IMG/VR virus record: IMGVR_UViG_3300025298_000093
Span: 1 to 40,783 of that record
From: a virus
Direction: 5' to 3' (one strand)
DNA length: 40,783 nucleotides
Positions within the stretch are counted from its first letter, which is position 1; every line of letters begins with the position of its first letter. Positions 8,669-17,297 of this stretch are shown here, piece after piece. A program made the position numbers and the translations under genes. The notes beneath the pieces are model-generated. The model saw only the letters and a program-made list of their open reading frames with translations, did not search any database and was not told the origin of the DNA.

Positions 8669-9066
8669 AAAGGGCCGGCGAAGTTCAGCTGGATGATGTG
8701 GAACAGCAGCTCCAAGATCTCCGCGAAGTCATCGAACGCCTCTTCCATGTGGCCCTTGGTGAGCTTGCGGGCATCCTTGCCCTGACGCTCGAAGGCGATC
8801 CGCTCAGGGTCGAAGAGGCGGTCACACCAGGCGTCCAGCGCCTTGCCGTCCAGCGATCCGGAGAACCCGCGCAGAGCGTCCATGATGGCCCTCTCCTCGA
8901 CTCCGCCACCATTGTCGGCGGGGTTTCCGGCCGCCGCCGCCAGTAGCGTCCCGAGGCTCGGCAGCAACTCCTTTTGCAGGTCACCGAAGATCCGGAGCTG
9001 GTCCCGGGGCGCAAAGGTGTTGATGTAGAACGTGCCGTTCCCGATCTGAACTTCCTTGCGGGCCAT
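8575..9066 (-). CDS. Tail assembly chaperone
   Basis: A 163-residue protein between tube and tape measure, where contractile and lambda-like tails encode the chaperone that coats the tape measure during assembly. It begins MARKEVQIGNGTFYINTFAP and has FGDLQKELLPSLGTLL and EEAFDDFAEILELLFHIIQL helices. The C-terminal 30 residues are Gly/Ser rich. The start ATG at 9066 overlaps the stop of the tube gene (TGATG). The slippery run near codon 132 and the open -1 frame beyond it suggest a longer frameshift product. Confidence 0.82.
   Translation of the reverse strand: MARKEVQIGNGTFYINTFAPRDQLRIFGDLQKELLPSLGTLLAAAAGNPADNGGGVEERAIMDALRGFSGSLDGKALDAWCDRLFDPERIAFERQGKDARKLTKGHMEEAFDDFAEILELLFHIIQLNFAGPLGRWLGLFGSGQGQSLAGLLGGSTQTSSASS
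8665..8674 (-). other. Candidate -1 ribosomal frameshift site CCCTTTGGGG
   Basis: On the minus strand the bases read CCCTTTGGGG with zero-frame codons GGC CCT TTG GGG. Two in-phase heptamers of the X XXY YYZ form overlap here: C CCT TTG and T TTG GGG. Slipping back one base joins the chaperone to the open frame ending at 8429. Such sites are standard in tail chaperone genes of lambda-like and many Myovirus tails. CCCTTTG is not among the most efficient known heptamers, so the exact slip point is uncertain. Confidence 0.5.
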
Positions 9067-9497
9067 CAGCGCGCGCCTCCGACATTGTAGGTTGCATCGT
9101 TGGACGTCTCGAACGTCCACTCACGGCTGCCGACAGCAGCGCCGAACTCGGAATTCGGCTTCTTCGTGATCCAGGTGCCGGCATCGGCGATCAATGACCG
9201 GCCGGTGAGGTCGGTCATCACGAAGGGTCGCGCGCCCTGCCCGTGAGAGGCCCGGTCAAAGTCGACGGCCGCCGAAAGCGCGTCGTTGCTCTTGCTGGTC
9301 TGCAGAAGGGTCACGGTGATCTGAAGCGACCGGTTCTGCGACATCGAACGCGCCTTCTCGCCGTTGGCGCCCACCACGGAGGTGATGCCATCCCCCATTT
9401 CCTCCACGGAAATGAAGGTGTCCTCGGCATAGCCGGTGATGATATGGGGCCCGAAGGTGAGGATCACCTGCGAGGAGTCATAGGCCTTGGTACTCAT
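9066..9497 (-). CDS. Tail tube protein, DUF3277 family
   Basis: A 143-residue tail tube subunit. It begins MSTKAYDSSQVILTFGPHII and contains SVVGANGEKARSMSQNRSLQ and TVTLLQTSKSNDALSAAVDF, all typical of DUF3277 tube proteins paired with DUF3383 sheaths. Subunits should stack as hexameric rings inside the sheath. It lies 11 bases after the sheath gene and is probably made in equal amounts. Confidence 0.9.
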   Translation of the reverse strand: MSTKAYDSSQVILTFGPHIITGYAEDTFISVEEMGDGITSVVGANGEKARSMSQNRSLQITVTLLQTSKSNDALSAAVDFDRASHGQGARPFVMTDLTGRSLIADAGTWITKKPNSEFGAAVGSREWTFETSNDATYNVGGAR

Positions 9498-9508
9498 GGG
9501 TTAGCCCC

Positions 9509-10591
9509 TCAAATGCTGTAGGAAAGGACGCCGGTGATTTCGGTCGTGTGGATGGCGCCGGCCAGGCGGGCGGTGAACTTGACGCCCTCCAGCAGACGGC
9601 GCGACTTGGCGCTGTCGGCGATCTCTGACAGGCTCGGATAGGTGATCCGGTAGGACTCCAGCACCGCGTCGCTGGAGTCGGTCTCCTTGGGCGCGATGCC
9701 GCCAGCAACCACGCCGGCGTCCAGTGCTGCGCGCAGGGCCGAGACGATCACCTGGATACCAGCGCTGGTGAAGGGAATCTTGCCGTCCGCCCGCGCCATG
9801 ACGTCCACCACGCCGGTCTGCACCCGATCCTTCAGCCAGTCGCGGAAACGGATGATGTCGATCCACTCTCCGCTGGCGACGGTCCCGTACTGGGTGAGGC
9901 CCAGGTTTCGGAACTGCTCGTAGCTGTTGGCATTCTTGCTGCGCAGGTTCTGCGACTCGCCTTCGCTCAGGCTGTCGGTTTGCACGCCGCTCAGGCGCAC
10001 GTTGGCCCAGGTCTCGCCGCCCGGGTTGTAGGTGAAGCGGTCGGCGGCCAGCGCAGCCTCCAGCCACTCGGTGTCGGCGTTGGCGTGATACCACAGCGCA
10101 GTGCGGTTGTAGTTGAACGCCTGGAGCTTGCTGGCGATGTCGGAGGTCCCCATCGTCAGGATGTCCGCATCGCCGCTGCTCACCAGCAGCAGCTTGTCGT
10201 TTGCCTCGATCCACGCGGCGGCTTCGAGGATGTCCTCCGCTTCGCGCGAAAGCAGGATCACGCCGTACCAGCCCGAGTTGGTGGCCTTGATGGCCACCAG
10301 CGCCTCGGTGATGGTTTCGGTGGGCACCCCATCTTCATCGACCGTCAGCCGGCCGATGTACACCTGGTTGATGGCCCGGGACTGCTGAAACACGGTCTGG
10401 ACGGCCTTGTAGACGTCGTCGGTCAGCTCGACGCCATGGTCCAGCAGCTCGTCGGCCGAAGTGACGAGAAAGACCCGCTGTGCCGACTCCGGCAGCGGGG
10501 CGAGGATCAGCAAATCGCTGAAGGACTGCTGGTTGATCGAAGTGGTCGCCAGCGAAATTTCGACCCTGGCGATGCGGTTGATGGATGCCAT
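9509..10591 (-). CDS. Contractile tail sheath protein, DUF3383 family
   Basis: A 360-residue sheath-like protein. It opens MASINRIARVEISLATTSIN and contains NQVYIGRLTVDEDGVPTETI, GWYGVILLSREAEDILEAAA and TMGTSDIASKLQAFNYNRTA, the pattern of DUF3383. This family is the contractile sheath in many Proteobacteria myophages. The C-terminal segment VKFTARLAGAIHTTEITGVL is the expected sheath-sheath contact arm. The start at 10591 has AGGAG about ten bases upstream. Its presence fixes the virion as contractile. Confidence 0.93.
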   Translation of the reverse strand: MASINRIARVEISLATTSINQQSFSDLLILAPLPESAQRVFLVTSADELLDHGVELTDDVYKAVQTVFQQSRAINQVYIGRLTVDEDGVPTETITEALVAIKATNSGWYGVILLSREAEDILEAAAWIEANDKLLLVSSGDADILTMGTSDIASKLQAFNYNRTALWYHANADTEWLEAALAADRFTYNPGGETWANVRLSGVQTDSLSEGESQNLRSKNANSYEQFRNLGLTQYGTVASGEWIDIIRFRDWLKDRVQTGVVDVMARADGKIPFTSAGIQVIVSALRAALDAGVVAGGIAPKETDSSDAVLESYRITYPSLSEIADSAKSRRLLEGVKFTARLAGAIHTTEITGVLSYSI

Positions 10592-10656
10592 TGCAGGTTT
10601 CTCCTGGGCATGGAAACGGACGCCGGTAGGCGCGGAAGGAGTTGCGATGTGTCGGG

Positions 10657-11166
10657 TCAGGGCGTGAACCCGGCCTCGAACGTGTCGACCAGGCTTCGGG
10701 CCTGGTCCTGCAGGGTCATTTCGCCCTGGACGGTATGGATGAAGCCGGCCTCTTCGTCATGCTGCTTGACGTACCGGATGCCGATGTCCATCAAGGCGCG
10801 AGGCTCATAGGTGGTCCCGTCCCGGAGGACCGGCACGTTCTGGACTGCGTCGACAGCGTAAACGGCGAGGTTGGCGGCGAAGGCGGCGGCGACCATGGCC
10901 GGCCCCTTGAGCCGCTGGCCCAGATCGTCCAGGGCATCGAAGGATCCCGGCCCGAAGCATTGCAGCTCCACAGTGGCATCGCGGTGCGCGGCGTAGGTCT
11001 GTACCCCGTCTTCGCTAAGCCCCGCCTCCAGCAGCGGCGCACGCGGCGCGGCGTCCACGCGGAGCGTGATGTACGGCAGCGCCGGCCGTGGGCCGTTCTG
11101 GTTGGCGAACACAACGGGCACCTGCGTGGCCTTGACCAGGAAGGCGCGGATGTCGTCCTCGATCAT
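10657..11166 (-). CDS. Tail terminator / neck protein, LIC_12616-like
   Basis: A 169-residue protein beginning MIEDDIRAFLVKATQVPVVF and ANQNGPRPALPYITLRVDAA, the signature of the LIC_12616-type neck proteins that lie just upstream of the sheath in this tail type. It should cap the tail and join it to the head connector. The start overlaps the preceding stop by four bases (ATGA). Family assignment is by pattern, role by position. Confidence 0.75.
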   Translation of the reverse strand: MIEDDIRAFLVKATQVPVVFANQNGPRPALPYITLRVDAAPRAPLLEAGLSEDGVQTYAAHRDATVELQCFGPGSFDALDDLGQRLKGPAMVAAAFAANLAVYAVDAVQNVPVLRDGTTYEPRALMDIGIRYVKQHDEEAGFIHTVQGEMTLQDQARSLVDTFEAGFTP

Positions 11167-11531
11167 GCGTCGCCTCCGGATTGCTGCTGTCTGACTGCCA
11201 GATACCGGTAGTGGTCCAGGCCGCGCATGCCGACATTCCAGTCGCTCTCGGCCGTGACCAGATATCGGTCGCCCCGGTAGATGATGACGTCGCCGTTCCG
11301 GGTGTCGCCCCCGGCAACCGCAAGGCGCGCGCGGGTGTAGACCCGAATTGCGGCCTCCACGCGCCGTCCCTCGGCGAGCGCCTGCAGCTTGTCGTAGTCC
11401 GCCTTGCTGGCCGGCTGGATGCTGGCGCGGAACGTCGTTTCCGTTTCTCCGCCTTCCACCCAGCGGCCCTTTACGAACTCGCCAGCGGCGCGGGTGATGC
11501 GCGGGTGGTTCCGTTCACCGAGCATCGCCAT
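11163..11531 (-). CDS. Head-tail joining (head closure) protein, putative
   Basis: A 122-residue protein in the neck cluster between the HK97 gp10-like protein and the tail terminator. It has FRASIQPASKADYDKLQALA followed by DTRNGDVIIYRGDRYLVTAE, the beta-barrel pattern of head closure/adaptor proteins of the gp16/gpFII kind. ATG at 11531 overlaps the previous stop (TGATG). No catalytic motif is expected. Confidence 0.65.
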   Translation of the reverse strand: MAMLGERNHPRITRAAGEFVKGRWVEGGETETTFRASIQPASKADYDKLQALAEGRRVEAAIRVYTRARLAVAGGDTRNGDVIIYRGDRYLVTAESDWNVGMRGLDHYRYLAVRQQQSGGDA

Positions 11532-11980
11532 CAGACCTTCTCCCAGCGAATAGCGTTGACCAGAACGCCCTGGTCAACCAGCGGGACGTCGCTACCCTTC
11601 CGGGCAACGGTTGTGGCGGCGTTCGCCACGGCCCAGCTCTTCGAGCCACGGACGTGGGCCTGCTGGTGCTGCTGGGCAAATTCGCCCAGCGTCGCCAAGG
11701 CCGCGTCCACTGGCGTGCCTTGCTCGACCTTGCCGGCCATGCGCTCCATCACTTCGCTCAAGACACGTTCGTTCTTCTGGGCAAAGTCGCGAATGAAGGG
11801 CCGAGCCGGAATGTCCGCTGTGCCCATTTCGTTGAAGATCGCGATATCGACCAGGCTGACGCCGTCCTGAGTGCCAGCGTCCGCCTGCACGCCGATCTTC
11901 ACCCCCCGCCCATCCAAGGCGTCGACTTGCCGCAGGTAGTTCTCCAGCCCGCCGTCGCTACACTTCGTGCGCGCCGCCAC
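11531..11980 (-). CDS. HK97 gp10-like neck protein
   Basis: A 149-residue protein with VKIGVQADAGTQ, SLVDIAIFNEMGTADIPARP and FIRDFAQKNERVLSEVMERM. The motif of a short beta hairpin, then NEMGT..IPARPFIR, then a helix is diagnostic of HK97 gp10-type tail/neck components. The start is GTG at 11980, with AGGA upstream and a one-base overlap with the TAG stop of the DUF4054 gene. Confidence 0.82.
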   Translation of the reverse strand: MAARTKCSDGGLENYLRQVDALDGRGVKIGVQADAGTQDGVSLVDIAIFNEMGTADIPARPFIRDFAQKNERVLSEVMERMAGKVEQGTPVDAALATLGEFAQQHQQAHVRGSKSWAVANAATTVARKGSDVPLVDQGVLVNAIRWEKV

Positions 11981-12372
11981 TACGTGATCCTCATGACAGG
12001 GCGACCGGTGGTGATCCCACCGAGACGCGCGCAGATAGTGTCCAGCGCCAGCCAGCGGGCGTAGAAGCCGGCCGGGTCACGTATCGCACCGGTGCCGGCA
12101 CCACTGCCGTCGATGTAGGTGCGGCTGAGGTCACCGTCGGTTTGGGATTTGACGCCCATGGGCACGACCTCGCCGCTATCGGCCGCCTCTTGCTGCTGCT
12201 GGCGGCCATAGAGCAGCCACGCGGCGTACCACGCGACCGCCTCGTTGGCCTTGGGCTCGGTGAGGCACTTGGGCCTGTAGGCCTCCGCCAGGGAGATTGC
12301 CTTGTCCTTGTCCTCACCCGAAGCGGTCAGGCCCGGCGCGATGAAGTCGAGAATCTCCCTGACGGTGGTCAT
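11980..12372 (-). CDS. Head-tail connector protein, DUF4054 family
   Basis: A 130-residue mostly helical protein: REILDFIAPGL, then AEAYRPKCLTEPKANEAVAW, YAAWLLYGRQ and a C-terminal PAGFYARWLALDTICARLGG. This is the DUF4054 layout, a gp6-like adaptor that binds under the portal. It follows the capsid genes, as expected, and is coupled to the next gene by overlap. Confidence 0.8.
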   Translation of the reverse strand: MTTVREILDFIAPGLTASGEDKDKAISLAEAYRPKCLTEPKANEAVAWYAAWLLYGRQQQQEAADSGEVVPMGVKSQTDGDLSRTYIDGSGAGTGAIRDPAGFYARWLALDTICARLGGITTGRPVMRIT

Positions 12373-12375
12373 GGC

Positions 12376-12681
12376 TCAGTCCTGCCCTGCGCCGTCGGCA
12401 CCGCCGGCCAGCTTCTCGGCTTCAGCGATGGCCTGCTTCAGCTTCTCTTCGCCCCAGTTGGCGCCAGCATTGGGCACGCCCAGCTCCTTCGCACGGGCGA
12501 CCAGTGCAGCCTTGTCGTTGCCGTCGCGCGTGCCGCCACCGGCATCGACCAGCTCCAGCACGCCGGCCTTGACCAGCTTCTGGCGGTTGGCGGTGGTCTC
12601 GGCCTCGAACTCGGCGCCAGGCGCATGCACCTTGCCGCCGTCCACATGGGCGGCTGCGGACTTGTTTCGATAAGTTGCCAT
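12376..12681 (-). CDS. Hypothetical head protein downstream of capsid
   Basis: A 101-residue charged protein starting MATYRNKSAAAHVDGGKVHA. The C-terminal half (LVARAKELGVPNAGANWGEE) resembles a small helix-extension-helix domain often found in head-region proteins. The ATG at 12681 overlaps the capsid stop (TGATG), so it is translated with the capsid. No enzyme motif is seen. Possibly a capsid decoration or neck accessory protein. Confidence 0.6.
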   Translation of the reverse strand: MATYRNKSAAAHVDGGKVHAPGAEFEAETTANRQKLVKAGVLELVDAGGGTRDGNDKAALVARAKELGVPNAGANWGEEKLKQAIAEAEKLAGGADGAGQD

Positions 12682-13634
12682 CACAGCACAGCCTTGGTGA
12701 AAGCGAGGGGGTAGAAGACCGACACGCCGGCCGAGCGCGCCATGCAGGGAACAACCAGCTCCAGGTTGCGTGCCTGGGCCGGCAGCTGGTTGAACTGCAT
12801 CGGCACGTCGTGGGTGATGTTCTCCTCTGCGAACTCGCCGCAGATGATGAGGTCGCCGCCTCCCGGGCCTGCGCCGGTCAGCTCCGCCATCTCTTTGAAG
12901 ACCAGGCCCGGATGCTTGTTCTGGAAGAACTTCGCCACAGTCAGCCCGTTGGAGTCAGGCAGGCGGCGGGAGGTGATGATCGACAGCGCCTCCACGCCCA
13001 TCGCCATCAGGTTCGGCGAGTGCACGCCCTTGGACTGCACCCGGACGCCGTTGTAGATCGCGTCCAGGTCGGCGAGCATGTCGTCCGGGTCACTGGTCAT
13101 AGACCAGTCGCCGGTGATGGTCGTGGTGCCGATGTTCGGATGGTTGGTGACGCCGTAGAGCCCATGGTCTGCATCACCGACCATGCCGATCTGGTTCAAC
13201 TTGATCTCGACGGCAAAACGCGCGGCGCCGGCCTTTCGGGTCGGGAGGTTCATGCCGGTTGCGTTGGAGGCGATCAGCTCGTTCACGTTGTAGCCGTAGC
13301 TGTCGCCGATGGTCTTGACACGAATGGTCTTCTCGACGCGGGCGACGTCGGCGCGCGGCAGATCGTCGGCGTAGTTGGCGATGATCTTGGCGATGCCGAC
13401 GGAATCGAACACCGAGTAGGTCACGGTTTCGGCCCACTCCGGCACGTCGCTGGACGGCGGGACCAGCTCCAGCCCCTTCATCGGGGGCAGCTTGCGGTCG
13501 TAGGTGCGGGCGCGGACATAGTCCAGCTGCTGCGCGGTAAAGATGCCGGCGTCCTGCCGAAGCAGGTTTGCGCCGGTGTTCTGCTGAAACTGCGCCACAG
13601 CAGTGACGTCAGCTTCGTCGTAATGAAGATGCAT
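12681..13634 (-). CDS. Major capsid protein, DUF2184 family
   Basis: A 317-residue capsid subunit of HK97 fold, DUF2184 type. It starts MHLHYDEADVTAVAQFQQNT at 13634, with AGGA eight bases upstream. A longer frame extends upstream, but it lacks a binding site and reads as noncoding hairpin sequence. Core segments include VFDSVGIAKIIANYADDLPR, DSYGYNVNELIASNATGMNL, DHGLYGVTNHPNIGTTTITG and the C-terminal RNLELVVPCMARSAGVSVFY. The subunit would be made into a prohead with the DUF2213 protein as scaffold. A 77-base gap with hairpins precedes it. Confidence 0.92.
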   Translation of the reverse strand: MHLHYDEADVTAVAQFQQNTGANLLRQDAGIFTAQQLDYVRARTYDRKLPPMKGLELVPPSSDVPEWAETVTYSVFDSVGIAKIIANYADDLPRADVARVEKTIRVKTIGDSYGYNVNELIASNATGMNLPTRKAGAARFAVEIKLNQIGMVGDADHGLYGVTNHPNIGTTTITGDWSMTSDPDDMLADLDAIYNGVRVQSKGVHSPNLMAMGVEALSIITSRRLPDSNGLTVAKFFQNKHPGLVFKEMAELTGAGPGGGDLIICGEFAEENITHDVPMQFNQLPAQARNLELVVPCMARSAGVSVFYPLAFTKAVL

Positions 13635-13655
13635 AGTGGATTCCTGATATGCGAA

Positions 13656-13706
13656 AGCCGCCCGGAGACGGCTTGGGAGGGAATGCGCTGGCCGCCTTGG
13701 GCGGCC
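13656..13706 (-). other. Hairpins in the capsid gene leader
   Basis: The gap between cement and capsid genes holds two inverted repeats: GGCCGCC/GGCGGCC with a three-base loop at 13690-13706, and AGCCG/CGGCT at 13656-13673. Neither is followed by a clean T run on the minus strand, so these are not convincing terminators. They may stabilise or process the capsid message. Confidence 0.4.
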
Positions 13707-13711
13707 GGCGG

Positions 13712-14158
13712 TTACGCGAACGGGTTGTGCAGTTCGACCAGCGCGACGTTGCTGGTCACGCCGGCCGGGTCGAAGACCGAGACCACACCGCTGCGGAACA
13801 CCGCGTTCGGCAGTTCCGTGCCGGCGTCGGACACACGCCCATCTGCATCGAAGTGGACCGGGCCGTCTTCGGTGACTGCGCCGCCGTCGGCGACCTGCGC
13901 CCATGCGTGACCGCGTGTCAGGGTCGACGCACTGTCGAACTGGAGATAGCCGCCACCGGTGATGGTGTGGGTATGCAAGCTGACGCCGCGCAGCTTCGCG
14001 CCGGCGCCCGGAACCAGCCGGCCATCAGCATCGGTGCCGGCGACCAGGCCGAAGCCAAGGCCGGCGGCGCCGACGGGGAACGATTCGACGCGGTCATTGC
14101 CGGCGTCGCCCTTCATGCCCGCAAAGGCGCGGGACTGGTAGTCCTCGTACATGGTCAC
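13712..14158 (-). CDS. Capsid cement (structural cement Gp24-like) protein
   Basis: A 148-residue small beta-rich protein: [60 protein letters not shown], and a C-terminal [20 protein letters not shown]. This pattern, placed between protease/scaffold and DUF2184 capsid genes, matches structural cement proteins that stabilise the expanded head. Its start overlaps the DUF2213 stop by four bases. Confidence 0.8.
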   Translation of the reverse strand: MTMYEDYQSRAFAGMKGDAGNDRVESFPVGAAGLGFGLVAGTDADGRLVPGAGAKLRGVSLHTHTITGGGYLQFDSASTLTRGHAWAQVADGGAVTEDGPVHFDADGRVSDAGTELPNAVFRSGVVSVFDPAGVTSNVALVELHNPFA

Positions 14159-15222
14159 TCCTGGGTGGTTGCGCCGCTATTGCGGGCGATCATGCGCTCG
14201 CGCGCGGATTGGGCGTCCTGGCGGACGACGGGCTGGCCACCGGCAGGCTGCTGGCCGCCCAGCTCCTGCCGCTGCGTAGAGACTGCGTCCTGCCGCTGGC
14301 ACTTCTCGGCCACGGCCAGGTCATAGGCCGCCTCGATGTAGCCGTCCGACTTGCCGCTCAGGTCGAAGTTGTCGCCGCGCACCTTCTTGATGACCGCGCT
14401 GCGGATCTCCGTATCGCTGGCGTCCTGGTTGAACTGCGCGCCCAGCTTGGTGGCCGCGTCTTCCAGCTTGAGCCGTGCCTTTGCGGTTGCGGCGGCGTCT
14501 TGGCGAATGCGGTCGGCATTCGACTCAGCATCGCTCAGCCGGCTCTCGGCGGCATCAGCACGGGCGCGCTGCGTGTCTGCATCCGCCTGCGCGGCGTTGA
14601 GCGCGGTCTGCGCTGCCTCCAGCGCGTTGGCGATCTCGGGCGCGGCATCGTAGGAGATGCCGGAGTCCAGTCGTACCTTGACCATCGTCATGGTGTCTTC
14701 TTCCTCGGGGTTGTCGGCGTCTGCCGCGTCAAGATTGAGCCGAGCGTTTCCCGCTCGGCCACGGGGGACCAGGGCCAGGTGGTTGATCCTGATATTTCGC
14801 TGGACGGCGTCGTATCGCTCGCCGTTGATTTCGCCCGGGGTCTCGTCGATATCGAGGGTGTACCCCAAGCTCAGTTCCTTCTTGCCGGCCGCCACCGGCC
14901 CGGTGTCGTAGATCACGACGTCGCCGCGCGCGTCGTCACCGTCGCGTCTGCCTTCAGACAGCAGGGTGCCCACGGTGTGGACCTTAGCGTTGCTGGCGTT
15001 GACAAGGCCGGGGTGACCATCGGTGATTGGCTTGGCGCGGTAGCTAGCCAGCGAGTCAGCGTGGAAAACCTCCTCTGGCGGCCGGTACTCCCGACGCAGC
15101 CTTCCGTCGGGGCCTCTGTAGTCGAAGATGCCGCTGCGGGTCAGGACCGGTGTGTCCTGAATGAATCCCTCGACCGTCGTGGTCGCCTTTAGCTCCACCC
15201 GATCAAAGCGTTGTGCAGACAT
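14155..15222 (-). CDS. DUF2213 head maturation protease/scaffold fusion
   Basis: A 355-residue protein in two parts. Residues 1-165 have protease-like signatures of the U35/HK97 type: ITDGHPG with a candidate catalytic His, [13 protein letters not shown] with a candidate Ser, and [13 protein letters not shown]. Residues 175-355 are a coiled-coil, Ala/Asp/Arg-rich scaffold-like domain ([20 protein letters not shown]). It lies in the scaffold/protease slot between MuF and cement genes. The catalytic assignment is inferred by motif. An internal start at 14691 with a purine-rich upstream stretch could make the scaffold part alone. Confidence 0.82.
   Translation of the reverse strand: MSAQRFDRVELKATTTVEGFIQDTPVLTRSGIFDYRGPDGRLRREYRPPEEVFHADSLASYRAKPITDGHPGLVNASNAKVHTVGTLLSEGRRDGDDARGDVVIYDTGPVAAGKKELSLGYTLDIDETPGEINGERYDAVQRNIRINHLALVPRGRAGNARLNLDAADADNPEEEDTMTMVKVRLDSGISYDAAPEIANALEAAQTALNAAQADADTQRARADAAESRLSDAESNADRIRQDAAATAKARLKLEDAATKLGAQFNQDASDTEIRSAVIKKVRGDNFDLSGKSDGYIEAAYDLAVAEKCQRQDAVSTQRQELGGQQPAGGQPVVRQDAQSARERMIARNSGATTQE
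14685..14705 (-). promoter_or_regulatory. Possible internal ribosome binding site and start for a scaffold-only product
   Basis: Inside the DUF2213 gene, ATG at 14691 (and a second at 14685) is preceded on the minus strand by GAGGAAGAAGACACC. This is at the exact junction between the protease-like and coiled-coil halves. Lambda C/Nu3 uses the same in-frame internal start logic. The purine run also encodes EEED, so it may be chance. Confidence 0.35.
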
Positions 15223-15231
15223 GCTGCCCTC

Positions 15232-16026
15232 CTAATGAACAATGAGCGCCGCCAGGTCATCCAGATCAGGTAGCACGCCCTCGGCGCTGCAGCGGCAGCG
15301 GATCGGCTGGCCGGGGTGACCGTCCTCCGGCGGCTCGTCCCAGCGGTAGGTCTTGCCCTCGCGCGCGACGTGCTCTTCGCGTTCCCTGCCGTCCAGGGAG
15401 CCGCGCCACCTGTATTCCTCGACACCGATGCTCTGCTGCCGCGCCTGGGTGATGCTGCCGTTGAGCTTGCCGATCTGGTCGCGCGCGATCAGCTCGGCCC
15501 GATACTTCGGCCCGTCATAGGTGGCGCGCACCAAGGCCGTCACCTCCCGCAAGCTGCGACCGGCCTGTACCGCCGCCGTTACCTTTCCGCGCAGCTGCCC
15601 GACGTACTGCACCGGGATGGATTTGATGAGCGCCATGTTCTCGGCCTCCCATACGCGCAACAGGTCCCGGAGCGCGGGCTCGGCGGTCAGCACGTTCACC
15701 CCGTAGGCTGAGCGCAGGACCGCGTGGAACTGCTGCTTATTGAACGCGACGGTCCGGCGGCCGAACTCGGCGACAATCGGCGCAAGGACCTGGTCCTGCA
15801 CTGGCGACAGCGAGGTGACGGCATCGAGGGCCTGCACCAGTTGCTCGTACCAGCTCTGGTCGATAGACGGGTCTGCGGCATCGGGTCGGTATCCCAGCGC
15901 ACGAACTGCGGCGGGCACCACGGCTGCAGCAACTTCCTCCGCAATGCCCGTCAAAACCCGCACGTAATCGCGCTCGACGCCCGCCGGATAGAGCCAGCGG
16001 CGCGGCTTGCGGGCAGGCCGGCTCAC
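15232..16026 (-). CDS. Phage head morphogenesis protein, MuF / SPP1 gp7 family
   Basis: A 264-residue minor head protein that in relatives sits inside the capsid near the portal and may be ejected with DNA. Seen: DLLRVWEAENMALIKSIPVQ, YVGQLRGKVTAAVQAGRSLR, ARDQIGKLNGSITQARQQSI, and the C-terminal GHPGQPIRCRCSAEGVL, which is the hallmark end of MuF proteins. Start overlaps the portal stop (ATGA). No toxin domain is fused to the C terminus. Confidence 0.88.
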   Translation of the reverse strand: MSRPARKPRRWLYPAGVERDYVRVLTGIAEEVAAAVVPAAVRALGYRPDAADPSIDQSWYEQLVQALDAVTSLSPVQDQVLAPIVAEFGRRTVAFNKQQFHAVLRSAYGVNVLTAEPALRDLLRVWEAENMALIKSIPVQYVGQLRGKVTAAVQAGRSLREVTALVRATYDGPKYRAELIARDQIGKLNGSITQARQQSIGVEEYRWRGSLDGREREEHVAREGKTYRWDEPPEDGHPGQPIRCRCSAEGVLPDLDDLAALIVH

Positions 16027-17297
16027 AGGTCACCCGCATAGCTCGCCGCGGTGCCCGGGGTATTGTCGTCCGGCACCAACCCGAACAGGCCGCGCTGCTG
16101 GAGGTAGGCCCTGCTCTCGTCCTCCGACAGCGCGCTGGTGCCGACGCTGGTCTGGACGGCCTCCGCTTCCGTCTTCAGCGCTTCCGCCCTGGTCTTCTCT
16201 GTGTCGGCGCGCTCCTTGTCGCTGAGCTGCTTGAGCGGCCTCCAGGCCACGCCCCAGTTATCCGGCGCCTTTCCGGCGAGCGATCGCTGCGCACAGATCA
16301 GAGCGATGACCCGTTCCAAGGCAGGCTGCATGCGCAGACTGCGCAGCTGCTCCACCAGGTTGTAGAAGCCCTCGAAGTCAGCGTCACCGGTGGAGTTCTG
16401 CCCGCCGGGCGAACGTCCGAACAGCAGGGTCACAGCAATGCCGGCCTCAGCCGACAGTGCAATTTGGAACTCCTGCAGCAGCGCATTCACGCCGCTGACG
16501 TTGGTGTCCTGGATGGAGTATTCGTCCTCGGCGTCGACCGCCACGGTATTGAGCACGCCCCGGGCCTGGTCGACCATCGCGACGCGCTTCTGCACCGCCA
16601 GTTCCTGATCGGCTTGGATGGCGTCGGCCAGGCCGACCATCTTGAAGACGCCCTGCTGTTTGCGCCGCAGGATCTCGCGGGCCAGGCCCACGGCCTCGGT
16701 GTAGTCCCGAATGCGGGCGAAGGACCGCGAAACAGCGGCCCGGCCGCGCCACGGGATGCTGTCACGCCTCATTGAGGCCGGCAGCGGCTCACCCGGGACC
16801 GGGATCAGGCGCGACTCATGGACCAGCACTTGGCTACCGGCACCGCGCACCGCCAGACGGTACAGCTCGGGCTGGCCGTAGTTGGTCAGGGCCGGGTCGT
16901 TGTAGCTGCGGTCGACGGACACGTCATTGACGTCGAACGCCCGCAGCTCCTCGATGTTGTCCAGCCGGTTCGGGTCCAGCGGGTCGCGGAGTGTTCCGCC
17001 GTCGGCGCCGATCAGCACCAGGCACCCCCCACCCTGTAGGCGCGACCACCGCGCGGCGTCGGCGAGCAGTGGCAGCACCTTAAGCCGGTCCAGCTCGGCG
17101 GCCACCACGCCATCGGTGTCGCCTGTGATGGAGACCCCGCCCTTCACCGCGCTGTCGGCGGGAAGGTCCACGATGCGTGCCGGCAGGCCGCCCTCGGCGT
17201 ACATAGCCGTATCCGACAGATTCGGCAGCGGCTGCGCCATGCGGGAACCCAGCACGGCATCGATGTAACCGTCCTGCTTGAACGTTGATTTGGTCAT
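16023..17297 (-). CDS. Portal protein, DUF1073 family
   Basis: A 424-residue portal forming the dodecameric DNA gate. Pattern: YAEGGLPARIVDLPADSAVK, ADAARWSRLQGGGCLVLIGA, FDVNDVSVDRSYNDPALTNY, and VTLLFGRSPGGQNSTGDADF, the conserved portal core with NSTGDADFEGFYN. The C terminus has a long KERADTEKTRAEALKTEAEA coiled helix as in portal stems. Some databases name this family after the anti-CBASS enzyme Acb1, but the paired H-x-T catalytic motifs of that enzyme are absent here. Overlaps both neighbours by four bases. Confidence 0.9.
   Translation of the reverse strand: MTKSTFKQDGYIDAVLGSRMAQPLPNLSDTAMYAEGGLPARIVDLPADSAVKGGVSITGDTDGVVAAELDRLKVLPLLADAARWSRLQGGGCLVLIGADGGTLRDPLDPNRLDNIEELRAFDVNDVSVDRSYNDPALTNYGQPELYRLAVRGAGSQVLVHESRLIPVPGEPLPASMRRDSIPWRGRAAVSRSFARIRDYTEAVGLAREILRRKQQGVFKMVGLADAIQADQELAVQKRVAMVDQARGVLNTVAVDAEDEYSIQDTNVSGVNALLQEFQIALSAEAGIAVTLLFGRSPGGQNSTGDADFEGFYNLVEQLRSLRMQPALERVIALICAQRSLAGKAPDNWGVAWRPLKQLSDKERADTEKTRAEALKTEAEAVQTSVGTSALSEDESRAYLQQRGLFGLVPDDNTPGTAASYAGDL

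Noticed and set aside
16023-17297. Anti-CBASS enzyme Acb1, a name sometimes given to this family
   Set aside because: The protein has portal motifs and lies between terL and MuF. The two H-x-T motifs of the phosphoesterase are absent.
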